DNA from: an uncultured Selenomonadaceae bacterium
GTDB taxonomy: Bacteria; Bacillota; Negativicutes; Selenomonadales; Selenomonadaceae
Reading direction: 5' to 3'
NCBI GenBank assembly: GCA_905233965.1
Contig: CAJOFG010000009.1
Location: forward strand, 1-15,109
DNA: 15,109 nucleotides
Shown here: piece after piece, positions 8,300 through 14,368 of the stretch
How the letters are laid out: each line of letters starts with the position of its first letter
Position numbering within the stretch: position 1 is the first letter of the stretch
Program-made: the position numbers and the translations under genes
The notes under the pieces: generated by a model
The model's input: only the letters and a program-made list of their open reading frames with translations
Database searches by the model: none
What the model was told of the DNA's origin: nothing

Positions 8300-8446
8300 A
8301 TGAAAAAAATTTACGGCTACGTTGTCGCCGCGAAAAATTATTTGCAAACGCCGAAAGGCAGACATGATTTTTTAGATTATCTTCGTGCGGCGGGAATTTT
8401 TGCGCTGGCAAGTTTTGCGGCAATTTTTATTTTCTGCTTGGGGTGA
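8300..8446 (+). CDS. 48-residue single-pass membrane microprotein
   Basis: A short protein with no recognised family. Residues 1-27 are polar and basic (KKIYGYVVAAKNY, TPKGRHDFLDYLR), and residues 28-47 form one hydrophobic helix (AAGIFALASFAAIFIFCLG), so it is probably inserted with the N-terminus in the cytoplasm. ATG 8300 has GGGGTG (8288-8293) upstream at suitable spacing. The open frame extends upstream to 8255, but that part overlaps proA. Its stop codon lies inside the nadD SD (GGGGTGA, 8440-8446), which suggests translational coupling to nadD. The tight packing and good SD argue that it is a real gene. Confidence 0.7.
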   Translation: MKKIYGYVVAAKNYLQTPKGRHDFLDYLRAAGIFALASFAAIFIFCLG

Positions 8447-8450
8447 CGAA

Positions 8451-9053
8451 ATGAAAATAGGAATAATGGGCGGCACGTTCGACCCGATACATTTGGGACA
8501 TTTGGCAATGGCGGAATCTGCGCGGGAAATTTTTGAACTCGACAAAATTTTATTCATGCCTTCCGCGAATCCTCCGCACAAAGTCGAACAGAACATCACG
8601 CCGGCAATGCACCGGGTGATGATGACTTTCCTTGCAACGAAGTCGAACGAAAATTTTGAAGTCTCGCAAGCCGAAATTCTTCGCGGAGGAATTTCTTACA
8701 CGATAGACACGATGAAAGATTTGCACGAAAAATTCGGCGAAGAAACGGAATTGTTTTTCATAATCGGCGCGGACTCCCTGAAAGATTTGCCGACTTGGCA
8801 CAAATCCCGCGAACTTGTAAAAAAATGTCACTTCATAGCGGCGGGCAGACCGGGGACGGAAATAAATCTTTCCGAACTTGAAAATTTTTTCGGCGAAATA
8901 AATTTCAACCGCCACATTCACCGGATTGAAACGCCCGGCTTGGAAATTTCTTCAACCGACATTCGCGAAAGAGTCAAAGCCGGTCGCTCGATAAAATATC
9001 TCGTGCCGGAACTTGTCGAAGAATACATTTTTAAGGAGCAACTTTATAAATGA
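8451..9053 (+). CDS. nadD: nicotinate-nucleotide adenylyltransferase
   Basis: It transfers AMP from ATP to nicotinate mononucleotide, giving deamido-NAD in NAD synthesis, in the cytoplasm. The 200-residue length is normal. It has the nucleotidyltransferase signature GGTFDPIHLGH (7-17, with the HxGH-type His14/His17), PSANPPHK, ELFFIIGADSLKDLPTWH and the C-terminal ATP-site motif ISSTDIRERV (from 166). ATG 8451 has GGGGTGA five bases upstream. The open frame begins further upstream, but that part is the microprotein gene in another frame. Its stop overlaps the yqeK start (ATGA at 9050-9053). Confidence 0.97.
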   Translation: MKIGIMGGTFDPIHLGHLAMAESAREIFELDKILFMPSANPPHKVEQNITPAMHRVMMTFLATKSNENFEVSQAEILRGGISYTIDTMKDLHEKFGEETELFFIIGADSLKDLPTWHKSRELVKKCHFIAAGRPGTEINLSELENFFGEINFNRHIHRIETPGLEISSTDIRERVKAGRSIKYLVPELVEEYIFKEQLYK

Positions 9054-9628
9054 CGATTGACGAAATGCGCCGGGAACTACAAAGCCGACTGAAAAAAAAT
9101 CGTTTCGCCCATTCGATCGGAGTTGCCGATACCGCAGTGAGGTTGGCAAAAAAATTCGGCGCGGACGCGGAAAAGGCTTACATTGCCGGCTTGCTCCACG
9201 ATTGCGCCAGAGAATTTGAAAACGAATCACTTCCCGACGAGGCACGCAAACGCGGAATAAAAATCGGTGAAGTCGAAAAGTTTATGCCGCTCCTCCTCCA
9301 CGCTTACATCGGAGCGGAGATGGCAAAAGAAATTTACGGAGTTGACGACGAAGAAATTTTTTCGGCGATTTACCGGCACACGGTCGGCGCAAAAAATATG
9401 TCCGCGCTCGACAAAATAATTTACTTTGCCGATATGATTGAGCCGAACAGAGATTATCCCGGCGTGGAAAAATTGCGCGCACTTCCGGAGACTTCGGATA
9501 ATCTCGACGAAATAATTTTAACCGCGTTGAATGAGTCGATAATTTTTGTCGCACAAAAAAATTCTCCCATTCATCCGGATACGATTGACGCAAGAAATTT
9601 TTTGATTTTTCAACGGGAGAAGTCTTAA
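9050..9628 (+). CDS. yqeK: YqeK-type HD-domain phosphohydrolase (symmetrical Ap4A hydrolase)
   Basis: YqeK proteins are HD-domain metal enzymes reported to split diadenosine tetraphosphate into two ADP, limiting this stress-linked nucleotide in Gram-positive-type bacteria. The 192-residue protein has the metal ligands His21 (RFAHSIGV), His50-Asp51 (GLLHDCA), His84 (LLLHAYIGAE), His110 (YRHTVGAKNMSALDKIIYFADMIEP) and Asp128. It overlaps nadD by four bases, the usual nadD-yqeK pairing, which implies translational coupling. The LCP gene follows after about 20 nt. In many relatives rsfS comes next; it is not in this window. Confidence 0.93.
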   Translation: MTIDEMRRELQSRLKKNRFAHSIGVADTAVRLAKKFGADAEKAYIAGLLHDCAREFENESLPDEARKRGIKIGEVEKFMPLLLHAYIGAEMAKEIYGVDDEEIFSAIYRHTVGAKNMSALDKIIYFADMIEPNRDYPGVEKLRALPETSDNLDEIILTALNESIIFVAQKNSPIHPDTIDARNFLIFQREKS

Positions 9629-9648
9629 AAAAGAGAGCAGTGTCCGAA

Positions 9649-10653
9649 ATGACAGCCACAACCAAAGATAACATAGAAAAAAAGCGCAAAGTCGTAAAGC
9701 GCAGGCGGAGAATAAAAGTTTTCCGCCTTATCTTTATGCTTGTCCTTCTCGCGCTCATCGGCTCTGCGATTTTGTTCGTCGGCATCGGAATTTATCACGT
9801 CGCCGGCAGAGCTTATAACGAAGTCACTTCCATGTATCAGGGTTACACGGAAAGAAAAGTTGCACGAACCGGAGCGGTTGACCCGAAATTGGAAGGCTAC
9901 ACAAATATTTTGATTCTCGGCGTTGATAACGGTGACGAAGGAGAGCCGCAAGCCGATACAATTTTCGTTTTGAGTTTTTCAAACGATACCGGAAAATCCA
10001 GATTGATTTCCATTCCCCGCGACACTTGGGTTACGGCGGATTCTTCTTCCGGCAAGATAGGAAAATTGTATGCGGTCGGCGGCGCAAATTTAATCGTTCG
10101 CCACGTTTCCGGTTTGCTCGGAATTTCTATTCATCAATTCGTCGTTCTCGACACGAATACTTTGGCCGAACTCATCGACGTGCTCGGCGGCGTTGACGTT
10201 TACGTCGAAGAGGATATGCACTACGACGACCCGGCGTCCGGTTTGTCGATTCATTTGGATCGCGGCTATCAACATTTGGACGGAGATCAGGCGCAAAAAT
10301 ATTTGAGATTTCGCGGTGAAAAATTGGGCGACGTGGGACGCGTTCAGCGGCAACAAAAATTTATTCGCGCACTTTACGCAAAAGTTTTACAACTCGACAC
10401 GATTCCGAAATTGCCGGCGATAGCGGAAATTTTCCGGAACAAAATGGAAACCAGCGCGGAAATTTTCGACTCGGCACACTTGGCAAACATTTTGCGCCGA
10501 ATGAACAGCGAAGCACCGATTACCGCAATGTTGCCCGGCGAAGAAAATGAGGAAGGTGCATGGATTCCGGACATCGCGGCGATTGATTCGTTGATTTCCG
10601 AACTGTTTCCGGTTCACGACATAGCCGGAGAACCTGAAGAAAGTGAGGAGTAA
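9649..10653 (+). CDS. LCP (LytR-CpsA-Psr) family cell-wall polymer ligase
   Basis: LCP enzymes transfer lipid-linked anionic or other polymers to peptidoglycan outside the cytoplasmic membrane. The 334-residue protein has a very basic cytoplasmic N-terminus (EKKRKVVKRRRRIKV), one membrane helix at about 25-48, and an extracytoplasmic LCP domain. Landmarks in that domain are NILILGVDNGDEGEPQADTI, the conserved RLISIPRDTWV, IHQFVVLDTNTLAELIDVLGGVDVYV, and the Arg-containing FRGEKLGDVGRVQRQQKF. The tail is acidic. The GTG at 9640 is a possible start, but AGAGAG at 9632-9637 lies too close to it and suits ATG 9649 better. It closes the proB-nadD-yqeK unit and is followed by a terminator. Confidence 0.93.
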   Translation: MTATTKDNIEKKRKVVKRRRRIKVFRLIFMLVLLALIGSAILFVGIGIYHVAGRAYNEVTSMYQGYTERKVARTGAVDPKLEGYTNILILGVDNGDEGEPQADTIFVLSFSNDTGKSRLISIPRDTWVTADSSSGKIGKLYAVGGANLIVRHVSGLLGISIHQFVVLDTNTLAELIDVLGGVDVYVEEDMHYDDPASGLSIHLDRGYQHLDGDQAQKYLRFRGEKLGDVGRVQRQQKFIRALYAKVLQLDTIPKLPAIAEIFRNKMETSAEIFDSAHLANILRRMNSEAPITAMLPGEENEEGAWIPDIAAIDSLISELFPVHDIAGEPEESEE

Positions 10654-10658
10654 AAATT

Positions 10659-10697
10659 ATGATTCGCAAAAAAATTTTGACGACCGGTAACCGGTAA
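10659..10697 (+). CDS. 12-codon ORF with strong SD, overlapping the terminator
   Basis: The reading frame is ATG then 11 codons (peptide MIRKKILTTGNR) and TAA. GAGGAG (10645-10650) lies 8 nt upstream, overlapping the LCP gene end, so ribosomes finishing that gene could start here. The last codons form the terminator stem, with the stop at the end of the 3' arm. It may be a leader-type peptide, a relic of a lost gene, or chance. I do not recognise the peptide. Confidence 0.3.
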   Translation: MIRKKILTTGNR

Positions 10698-10707
10698 AAA
10701 ATTTTTT
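10668..10707 (+). terminator. terminator of the proB...LCP unit
   Basis: ACCGG (10683-10687), loop TAA, CCGGT (10691-10695), followed by A-rich bases and six T (10702-10707). A7 upstream (10668-10674) can pair with the T-run and lengthen the stem. It lies between the LCP gene and the rpsB promoter. Confidence 0.6.
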
Positions 10708-10710
10708 ATG

Positions 10711-10739
10711 TTGCATTGATTTTTTTCGTTTGTTATAAT
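10711..10739 (+). promoter_or_regulatory. promoter of rpsB-tsf
   Basis: TTGCAT (10711-10716), 17-nt spacer, perfect TATAAT (10734-10739) with an extended -10 (TGT before it). This is the strongest-looking promoter in the window, fitting a ribosomal protein gene. Transcription should start near 10746. Confidence 0.8.
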
Positions 10740-10745
10740 GCACCC

Positions 10746-10877
10746 CGTCACTATTATGTACGGGAAATTTGGCGGGGAAAAATTTTTTCTCCCGACTTCG
10801 GCCTGTGCCGGAATTTTTTTTGTCCGGTTTTTCCGAAGAATAAATTTTCCGCAAACAACGAACAGGAGGATTTTAAA
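10746..10877 (+). promoter_or_regulatory. structured 5' leader of rpsB, possible autoregulatory attenuator
   Basis: The leader is about 130 nt. Two exclusive pairings are visible. In one, CGGC/GCCG (about 10799-10810, loop CTGT) is followed by GAA and eight T, like a terminator. In the other, CTTCGG (10796-10801) pairs with CCGAAG (10833-10838), with CCGG (10808-10811) pairing CCGG (10823-10826) inside, which would break the terminator. Ribosomal protein S2 commonly controls its own operon through the leader in other bacteria; a matching role here is inference. AGGAGGA (10864-10870) is the rpsB SD. Confidence 0.45.
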
Positions 10878-11603
10878 ATGGCAGTAATCTCTATGAAACA
10901 GCTCTTGGAGGCGGGTGTCCACTTCGGACATCAGACGCGCCGCTGGAATCCGAAAATGGCGAAATACATTTTCACGGAGCGCAACGGCATTTACATTATC
11001 GACTTGCAAAAAACCGTTCACAAAGTCGATGAGGCTTACGAATTTATTCGCAGCGTTGCTCAAGACGGCAAAAAAGTTTTGTTCGTCGGAACGAAAAAAC
11101 AGGCTCAGGAAGCCGTCAAAGAGGAAGCAATTCGTGCCGGACAATTTTTCGTAAACGAACGCTGGCTCGGCGGTATGCTCACGAACTTCCGCACAATTCA
11201 ACAGCGTATCAAACGTTTGAAAGATTTGGAAGCCATGGAAGCCGACGGAACTTTTGACGTTCTCACCAAAAAGGAAGTCATGCAACTTCGTCATGAAATG
11301 GCGCGTCTTGAAAAATATCTCGGCGGCATTAAAGAGATGAATAACCTTCCTGGCGCACTCTTCGTAATCGATCCGCGCAAAGAGAGAATCGCCGTAGCCG
11401 AAGCTCGCAAGTTGAACATTCCGATCGTCGCAATCGTCGATACGAACTGCGACCCGGATGAAATCGACTACGTTATTCCCGGCAACGACGATGCAATTCG
11501 TGCCGTAAAACTTTTGACGGCGGGAATGGCGGACGCTGTCCTCGAAGGAAATCAGGGTGCGGAAAATGCGGAAGACCTTCAAGAGGAAGAGGAAAAAGAA
11601 TAA
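10878..11603 (+). CDS. rpsB: 30S ribosomal protein S2
   Basis: Structural protein of the small ribosomal subunit, 241 residues. Typical sequence includes [23 protein letters not shown] at the N-terminus, the segment [47 protein letters not shown], and [13 protein letters not shown] followed by [14 protein letters not shown]. The C-terminal tail is highly acidic. ATG 10878 has AGGAGGA 7 nt upstream; the open frame extends upstream to 10716, but that part lies across the promoter and leader. tsf follows after 29 nt, the standard rpsB-tsf order. Confidence 0.98.
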   Translation: MAVISMKQLLEAGVHFGHQTRRWNPKMAKYIFTERNGIYIIDLQKTVHKVDEAYEFIRSVAQDGKKVLFVGTKKQAQEAVKEEAIRAGQFFVNERWLGGMLTNFRTIQQRIKRLKDLEAMEADGTFDVLTKKEVMQLRHEMARLEKYLGGIKEMNNLPGALFVIDPRKERIAVAEARKLNIPIVAIVDTNCDPDEIDYVIPGNDDAIRAVKLLTAGMADAVLEGNQGAENAEDLQEEEEKE

Positions 11604-11632
11604 TTTTTTTTGAACCGAAGGAGAAAATTTAA

Positions 11633-12489
11633 ATGGCAAATATAACTGCGGCAATGGTTAAAGACCTGCGCGAAAAAACCGGCGCGGGCATGATGGACTG
11701 CAAAAAAGCTGCGACATGCAAAAGGCAATAGATTATCTTCGTGAAAAAGGAATTGCGAAGGCGGCGAAAAAATCCGGACGCATCGCGGCTGAAGGTGCCG
11801 TCGCGGCTTATGTTTCCGACGACGAAAAACTCGGCGCGCTCGTCGAAATAAATTGCGAAACAGACTTCACGGCGAACAATGAAAATTTCCGTGCGCTGTT
11901 GAACAAAGTTACCGAATACGCCGCGAAAAATGCTCCGGCAGACCTCGACGCATTGAACGCCGCAAAAATCGAAGGCGATAAAACCGTTGCCGACTTGGTA
12001 ACCGAAGCGACCGCGACCATCGGAGAAAAAATTTCTCTCCGTCGTTTCGTCGCTTACAAAACTTCCGGCAGATTGACCAGCTACATTCACATGGGCGGAA
12101 AAATCGGCGTGCTCGTTGACATGACAGGCGGCTCCGACGAACTCGGCAAAGATGTTGCAATGCAAATCGCCGCCGCCAACCCGAGCGCGATTGACCGTGA
12201 CGGTGTGGAAGCGTCCGAACTCGAACACGAAAAAGAAGTTTTGCGCAAACAGGCTCTCGAAGAAGGCAAGCCGGAAAAAATCGTTGACAAAATGGTTGAA
12301 GGTCGTATCAAAAAATTCTACAAAGAAGTTTGCCTGCTCGAACAAATTTTCGTCAAAGACAGCGAAAAAACCGTCGGCGACATTTTGGGCGGCGTAAAAG
12401 TTTTGAACTTCACCCGTTATCAACTCGGAGAAGGCATCGAAAAGAAACAGGAAGATTTTGCGGCTGAGGTTGCCGCGCAACTCAAATAA
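11633..12489 (+). pseudogene. tsf: elongation factor Ts, reading frame broken by an apparent 16-nt deletion
   Basis: EF-Ts recycles EF-Tu-GDP to EF-Tu-GTP. The N-terminus starts at ATG 11633 with AAGGAG upstream and reads correctly through the signature [11 protein letters not shown] (codon 26 ends at 11710), then runs out of frame to TAG at 11729-11731. The family sequence resumes in another frame at [19 protein letters not shown] (ATG 11716) and continues normally through [13 protein letters not shown] to the stop at 12487-12489. Family spacing puts that Met at about residue 34; here it is 16 nt too close, so about five residues (the L-x-E-x-x segment before GD) and the frame are lost. The 257-residue downstream frame alone lacks the N-terminal UBA-like domain that binds EF-Tu and has no SD. 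Causes could be an assembly or sequencing error, a real lesion, or reinitiation. The rest looks fully conserved, so error or a very recent lesion is most likely. Confidence 0.93.
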
Positions 12490-12492
12490 AAT

Positions 12493-12558
12493 TCCGGATT
12501 AAAAATTTTCCGGACAAAACGAAAGTCCCGACGAAAAAAAATCGCCGGGACTTTTTTT
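12493..12558 (+). terminator. strong Rho-independent terminator of rpsB-tsf
   Basis: AAAGTCCCG (12522-12530) pairs with CGGGACTTT (12546-12554), extended inside by CGA/TCG, and the T-run reaches 12558. A smaller hairpin, TCCGG (12493-12497) with CCGGA (12510-12514), lies just before it. The 9-bp GC-rich stem with seven T is the best terminator in the window. Confidence 0.9.
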
Positions 12559-12604
12559 GAAATTATTTTACAATCAACAAAAAAATTTTTTCGGTATAAA
12601 GTTG

Positions 12605-12641
12605 TTGCGCCGGAACAAACCGGGAATTATAATATCCGGCG
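12605..12641 (+). promoter_or_regulatory. promoter of the zinc-ribbon gene and ispD, bracketed by an inverted repeat
   Basis: TTGCGC (12605-12610), 17-nt spacer, TATAAT (12628-12633). The inverted repeat CGCCGG (12608-12613) / CCGGCG (12636-12641) encloses the spacer, the -10 box and the likely start of transcription, so it could be an operator or merely a hairpin. The transcript leader would be only about 16 nt and holds the SD GGGAGGGG. Confidence 0.65.
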
Positions 12642-12655
12642 TGGGAGGGGTTTTT

Positions 12656-12883
12656 ATGGCAAAATATTATGAAGCCTGTCCGAAATGCGGCAGAACAAAT
12701 TTCGGAGCAATTCTTCACTGCATGAGATGCGGCACGGAATTTTGTCAACGCTGTACCGGAAAAAAAAGTTTGCCGGACGGAACGCAATACGAATGTTGTC
12801 CCCGTTGCGGAGCGGAGATTGATGAAGATGAGGATACCGTTCGTGTCGTCGTGACAGAAAAGGAAAATGCCCGAAACAAATAA
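12656..12883 (+). CDS. small nine-cysteine zinc-ribbon protein
   Basis: A 75-residue protein, probably cytoplasmic, of unknown function. Cysteine pairs are Cys8/Cys11 (CPKC), Cys22/Cys25 (CMRC), Cys30/Cys33 (CQRC) and Cys48/Cys51 (CPRC), plus Cys47. The four CxxC knuckles could hold two zinc ions, either as two successive ribbons or interleaved. The C-terminal 24 residues are acidic then basic (EIDEDEDT ... EKENARNK) with no cysteine. The start at ATG 12656 follows GGGAGGGG; the upstream open frame covers the promoter and is rejected. It has its own promoter and ispD follows 25 nt later, so they are probably co-transcribed. It could be a partner or adaptor protein; nothing in the sequence shows nucleic-acid binding beyond the zinc knuckles. 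Confidence 0.85.
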   Translation: MAKYYEACPKCGRTNFGAILHCMRCGTEFCQRCTGKKSLPDGTQYECCPRCGAEIDEDEDTVRVVVTEKENARNK

Positions 12884-12908
12884 TTTTTTGAGATTGTAAA
12901 GGTGATTT

Positions 12909-13619
12909 ATGGTTACTGTTGTATTCCCCGCAGCGGGAGCAAGCCGAAGAATGAAATTGAGACTCGGCAACGTCAAGAACAAAAATTTTTTGAAACTCTC
13001 CGAAGAATTTTTCGACGAATCAATTTTAATCCACACGGTGAAAGAATTTTCCCGGTCGGAGAAAGTTACTTTCCTTGTCGTCGTCGTCCGTGAAGACGAA
13101 GTTGAAACGGTGGAAAAATTTTTGCGCGAAACGGACGGATTGAAACCTTGGGTCGTGACGGTCGGCGGGAGCGAAAGACAATATTCGATAGCGAACGGTT
13201 TAAAACTTGTGCCGGACGATGCGGAAACAGTTTTGGTTCATGACGCGGCAAGACCGTTTGCCGACTTGGAAACGATTGACGCGGTTATCGACGCGGCAGA
13301 AAAATTCGGCGGCTCGATAGCGGCAGTCCCGAAAAAAAATGTAATAAAAATCGTCGATAAAGACGGATTCGTCAAAAAAACTTTGCCGCTTAAAACTTTA
13401 ACCGAAGTTCAAACGCCGCAGGGTTTCAAAAAAGAAATTTTGCTCCGCGCTTACGCAAAGGCGGAAGAAGATAATTTTTTGGGAACGGACGATGCAAGTT
13501 TGGTTGAACGAATCGGCGGAAAAATTAAAATCGTCGAGAGCGACTACAGAAATATAAAAATTACCACACCGGAAGACATACAGAAGGCTGAAATTTATGC
13601 AGGCTCTCTGTACCGGTGA
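12909..13619 (+). CDS. ispD: 2-C-methyl-D-erythritol 4-phosphate cytidylyltransferase
   Basis: It joins CTP and methylerythritol phosphate in the non-mevalonate isoprenoid pathway, in the cytoplasm. The 236-residue length is normal. Motifs are FPAAGASRRM (CTP-binding Gly-rich loop, 6-15), NKNFLKL with the conserved Lys25, VGGSERQYSIANGL, LVHDAARPF, TPQGFKKEILLRAY, GTDDASLVERIGGK and NIKITTPEDI. Two small differences from the usual family text are a few extra residues between the loop and NKNFL, and Asp in place of the Gly often seen before the final N-x-KIT motif. ATG 12909 follows AAAGGTGAT. ispF, often the next gene, is absent; a terminator follows. Confidence 0.94.
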   Translation: MVTVVFPAAGASRRMKLRLGNVKNKNFLKLSEEFFDESILIHTVKEFSRSEKVTFLVVVVREDEVETVEKFLRETDGLKPWVVTVGGSERQYSIANGLKLVPDDAETVLVHDAARPFADLETIDAVIDAAEKFGGSIAAVPKKNVIKIVDKDGFVKKTLPLKTLTEVQTPQGFKKEILLRAYAKAEEDNFLGTDDASLVERIGGKIKIVESDYRNIKITTPEDIQKAEIYAGSLYR

Positions 13620-13633
13620 ATAAAGCAAAAAAA

Positions 13634-13676
13634 TTGCGGAGTCGGAAAAAAATCCGGTTTCGCAAATTTTTTTTTT
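13634..13676 (+). terminator. Rho-independent terminator after ispD
   Basis: TTGCG (13634-13638) pairs with CGCAA (13661-13665), with an inner CGGA (13643-13646) / TCCG (13653-13656) stem across an internal loop, followed by ten T (13667-13676). It sits about 15 nt after the ispD stop. Confidence 0.8.
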
Positions 13677-13710
13677 CAAAAATTGCCGGCATCAAAAAAT
13701 ATTTTCCGTA

Positions 13711-13739
13711 TTGCCGAACAGGAAAATTAAAACTATAAT
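13711..13739 (+). promoter_or_regulatory. promoter of the secreted-protein gene
   Basis: TTGCCG (13711-13716), 17-nt spacer, TATAAT (13734-13739). It would give a leader of about 97 nt before the start codon; I see no recognisable riboswitch in it. Confidence 0.7.
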
Positions 13740-13842
13740 TGAGCGTGAAAATTTTTGACACATTCACCGATTGAGTCCGATGTCTTGCGAATCTTGGCGG
13801 AAAAAATTCCGGTCGTTTCTTTCAGCAAGGGATGTGTCTTTC

Positions 13843-14211
13843 ATGAAAAAGTTTAACTTTATTCGTATGTTCGTCCTGTCGTTCTTCTTTGCGGTTGCGG
13901 TAAACGGTTCTGCACTCGCTTACGACTCTTTGGAGTTGGTCAATCATACCGGCAGAACAATTTTTTACGTCTACCTCGTTCCTTCACATTACGACTCGTG
14001 GGGCAACGATCGTCTTTCGGGTACCTGGTCACACGGAGCTTCTCTCACTCTCAACGTTCCGCAATATCGGTATTGGTCCCTTAAAATAAAATTCAAAGAC
14101 GGTGACTCATACTGGTGGGACAACGGGAGTCACAGAATCGATACGACAAGCGTGTGGCGGGCGACAATCACACCGAATAACAACGGAGGTTACACTCTCT
14201 ATTACAACTGA
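13843..14211 (+). CDS. small secreted protein, probably beta-rich
   Basis: A 122-residue precursor of unknown function. The N-terminus has KK, then a hydrophobic core (about 9-20) and an AxA-type cleavage site (SALA/YD, after residue 26), so it is a type I signal-peptide substrate. The mature part of about 96 residues is rich in Trp, Tyr and Gly and has alternating hydrophobic strands, with NHTGRTIFYVYLVPSHYDSWGNDRL followed by Gly-rich turns. I recall small exported proteins with a similar TG-x-TI ... PS-x-x-DSWG-x-D-x-L pattern, but cannot name a function. It has no cysteine and no lipobox. ATG 13843 is preceded by AAGGGA (13827-13832); the open frame extends to 13771, but the added residues would put the signal peptide internal. 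It has its own promoter, so it is probably transcribed alone. Confidence 0.8.
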   Translation: MKKFNFIRMFVLSFFFAVAVNGSALAYDSLELVNHTGRTIFYVYLVPSHYDSWGNDRLSGTWSHGASLTLNVPQYRYWSLKIKFKDGDSYWWDNGSHRIDTTSVWRATITPNNNGGYTLYYN

Positions 14212-14218
14212 CGAAAGT

Positions 14219-14309
14219 AACCGGTCGATTTGTCACACCCCGAAAATTTATGATTTCAAAAATTTTACGGATACAAATTCCGGTAAGTCAAATTTTTTCA
14301 AGACCGGTT
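14219..14309 (+). promoter_or_regulatory. inverted repeats and a weak terminator-like hairpin before galU
   Basis: AACCGGTC (14219-14226) is repeated inverted as GACCGGTT (14302-14309). Between them, TTACGGA (14265-14271) can pair with TCCGGTAA (14279-14286) with one bulged base, followed a few bases later by TTTTTT (14293-14298). This could end the secreted-protein transcript. I found no clear promoter for galU in the remaining sequence to 14368. Confidence 0.35.
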
Positions 14310-14368
14310 CCGCTCAAGATTTGCAATACAACGGACTCAAAAAAATTTTACGAAAGGTTGATTGAAAT

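Noticed and set aside
10716..10877. N-terminal extension of rpsB
   Set aside because: It lies across the promoter and structured leader; S2 begins at ATG 10878 behind AGGAGGA.
10614..11654. 346-codon open frame on the minus strand opposite rpsB
   Set aside because: It is fully antisense to a certain ribosomal protein gene; the translation is Phe- and Arg-rich with no recognisable motif. It arises from the codon bias of the plus-strand gene.
11690..11735. Programmed frameshift as explanation for tsf
   Set aside because: A single slip cannot restore the missing conserved residues, and no slippery run, stop-codon context or internal SD typical of recoding is present.
11629..12480. 283-codon open frame on the minus strand opposite tsf
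   Set aside because: It mirrors tsf codon usage, has low-complexity Phe-rich composition and no family resemblance; tsf is clearly the real gene even though it is broken.
12563..13036. 157-codon minus-strand frame opposite the zinc-ribbon gene and ispD start
   Set aside because: It is antisense to two well-supported genes and has no motif or plausible start signal.
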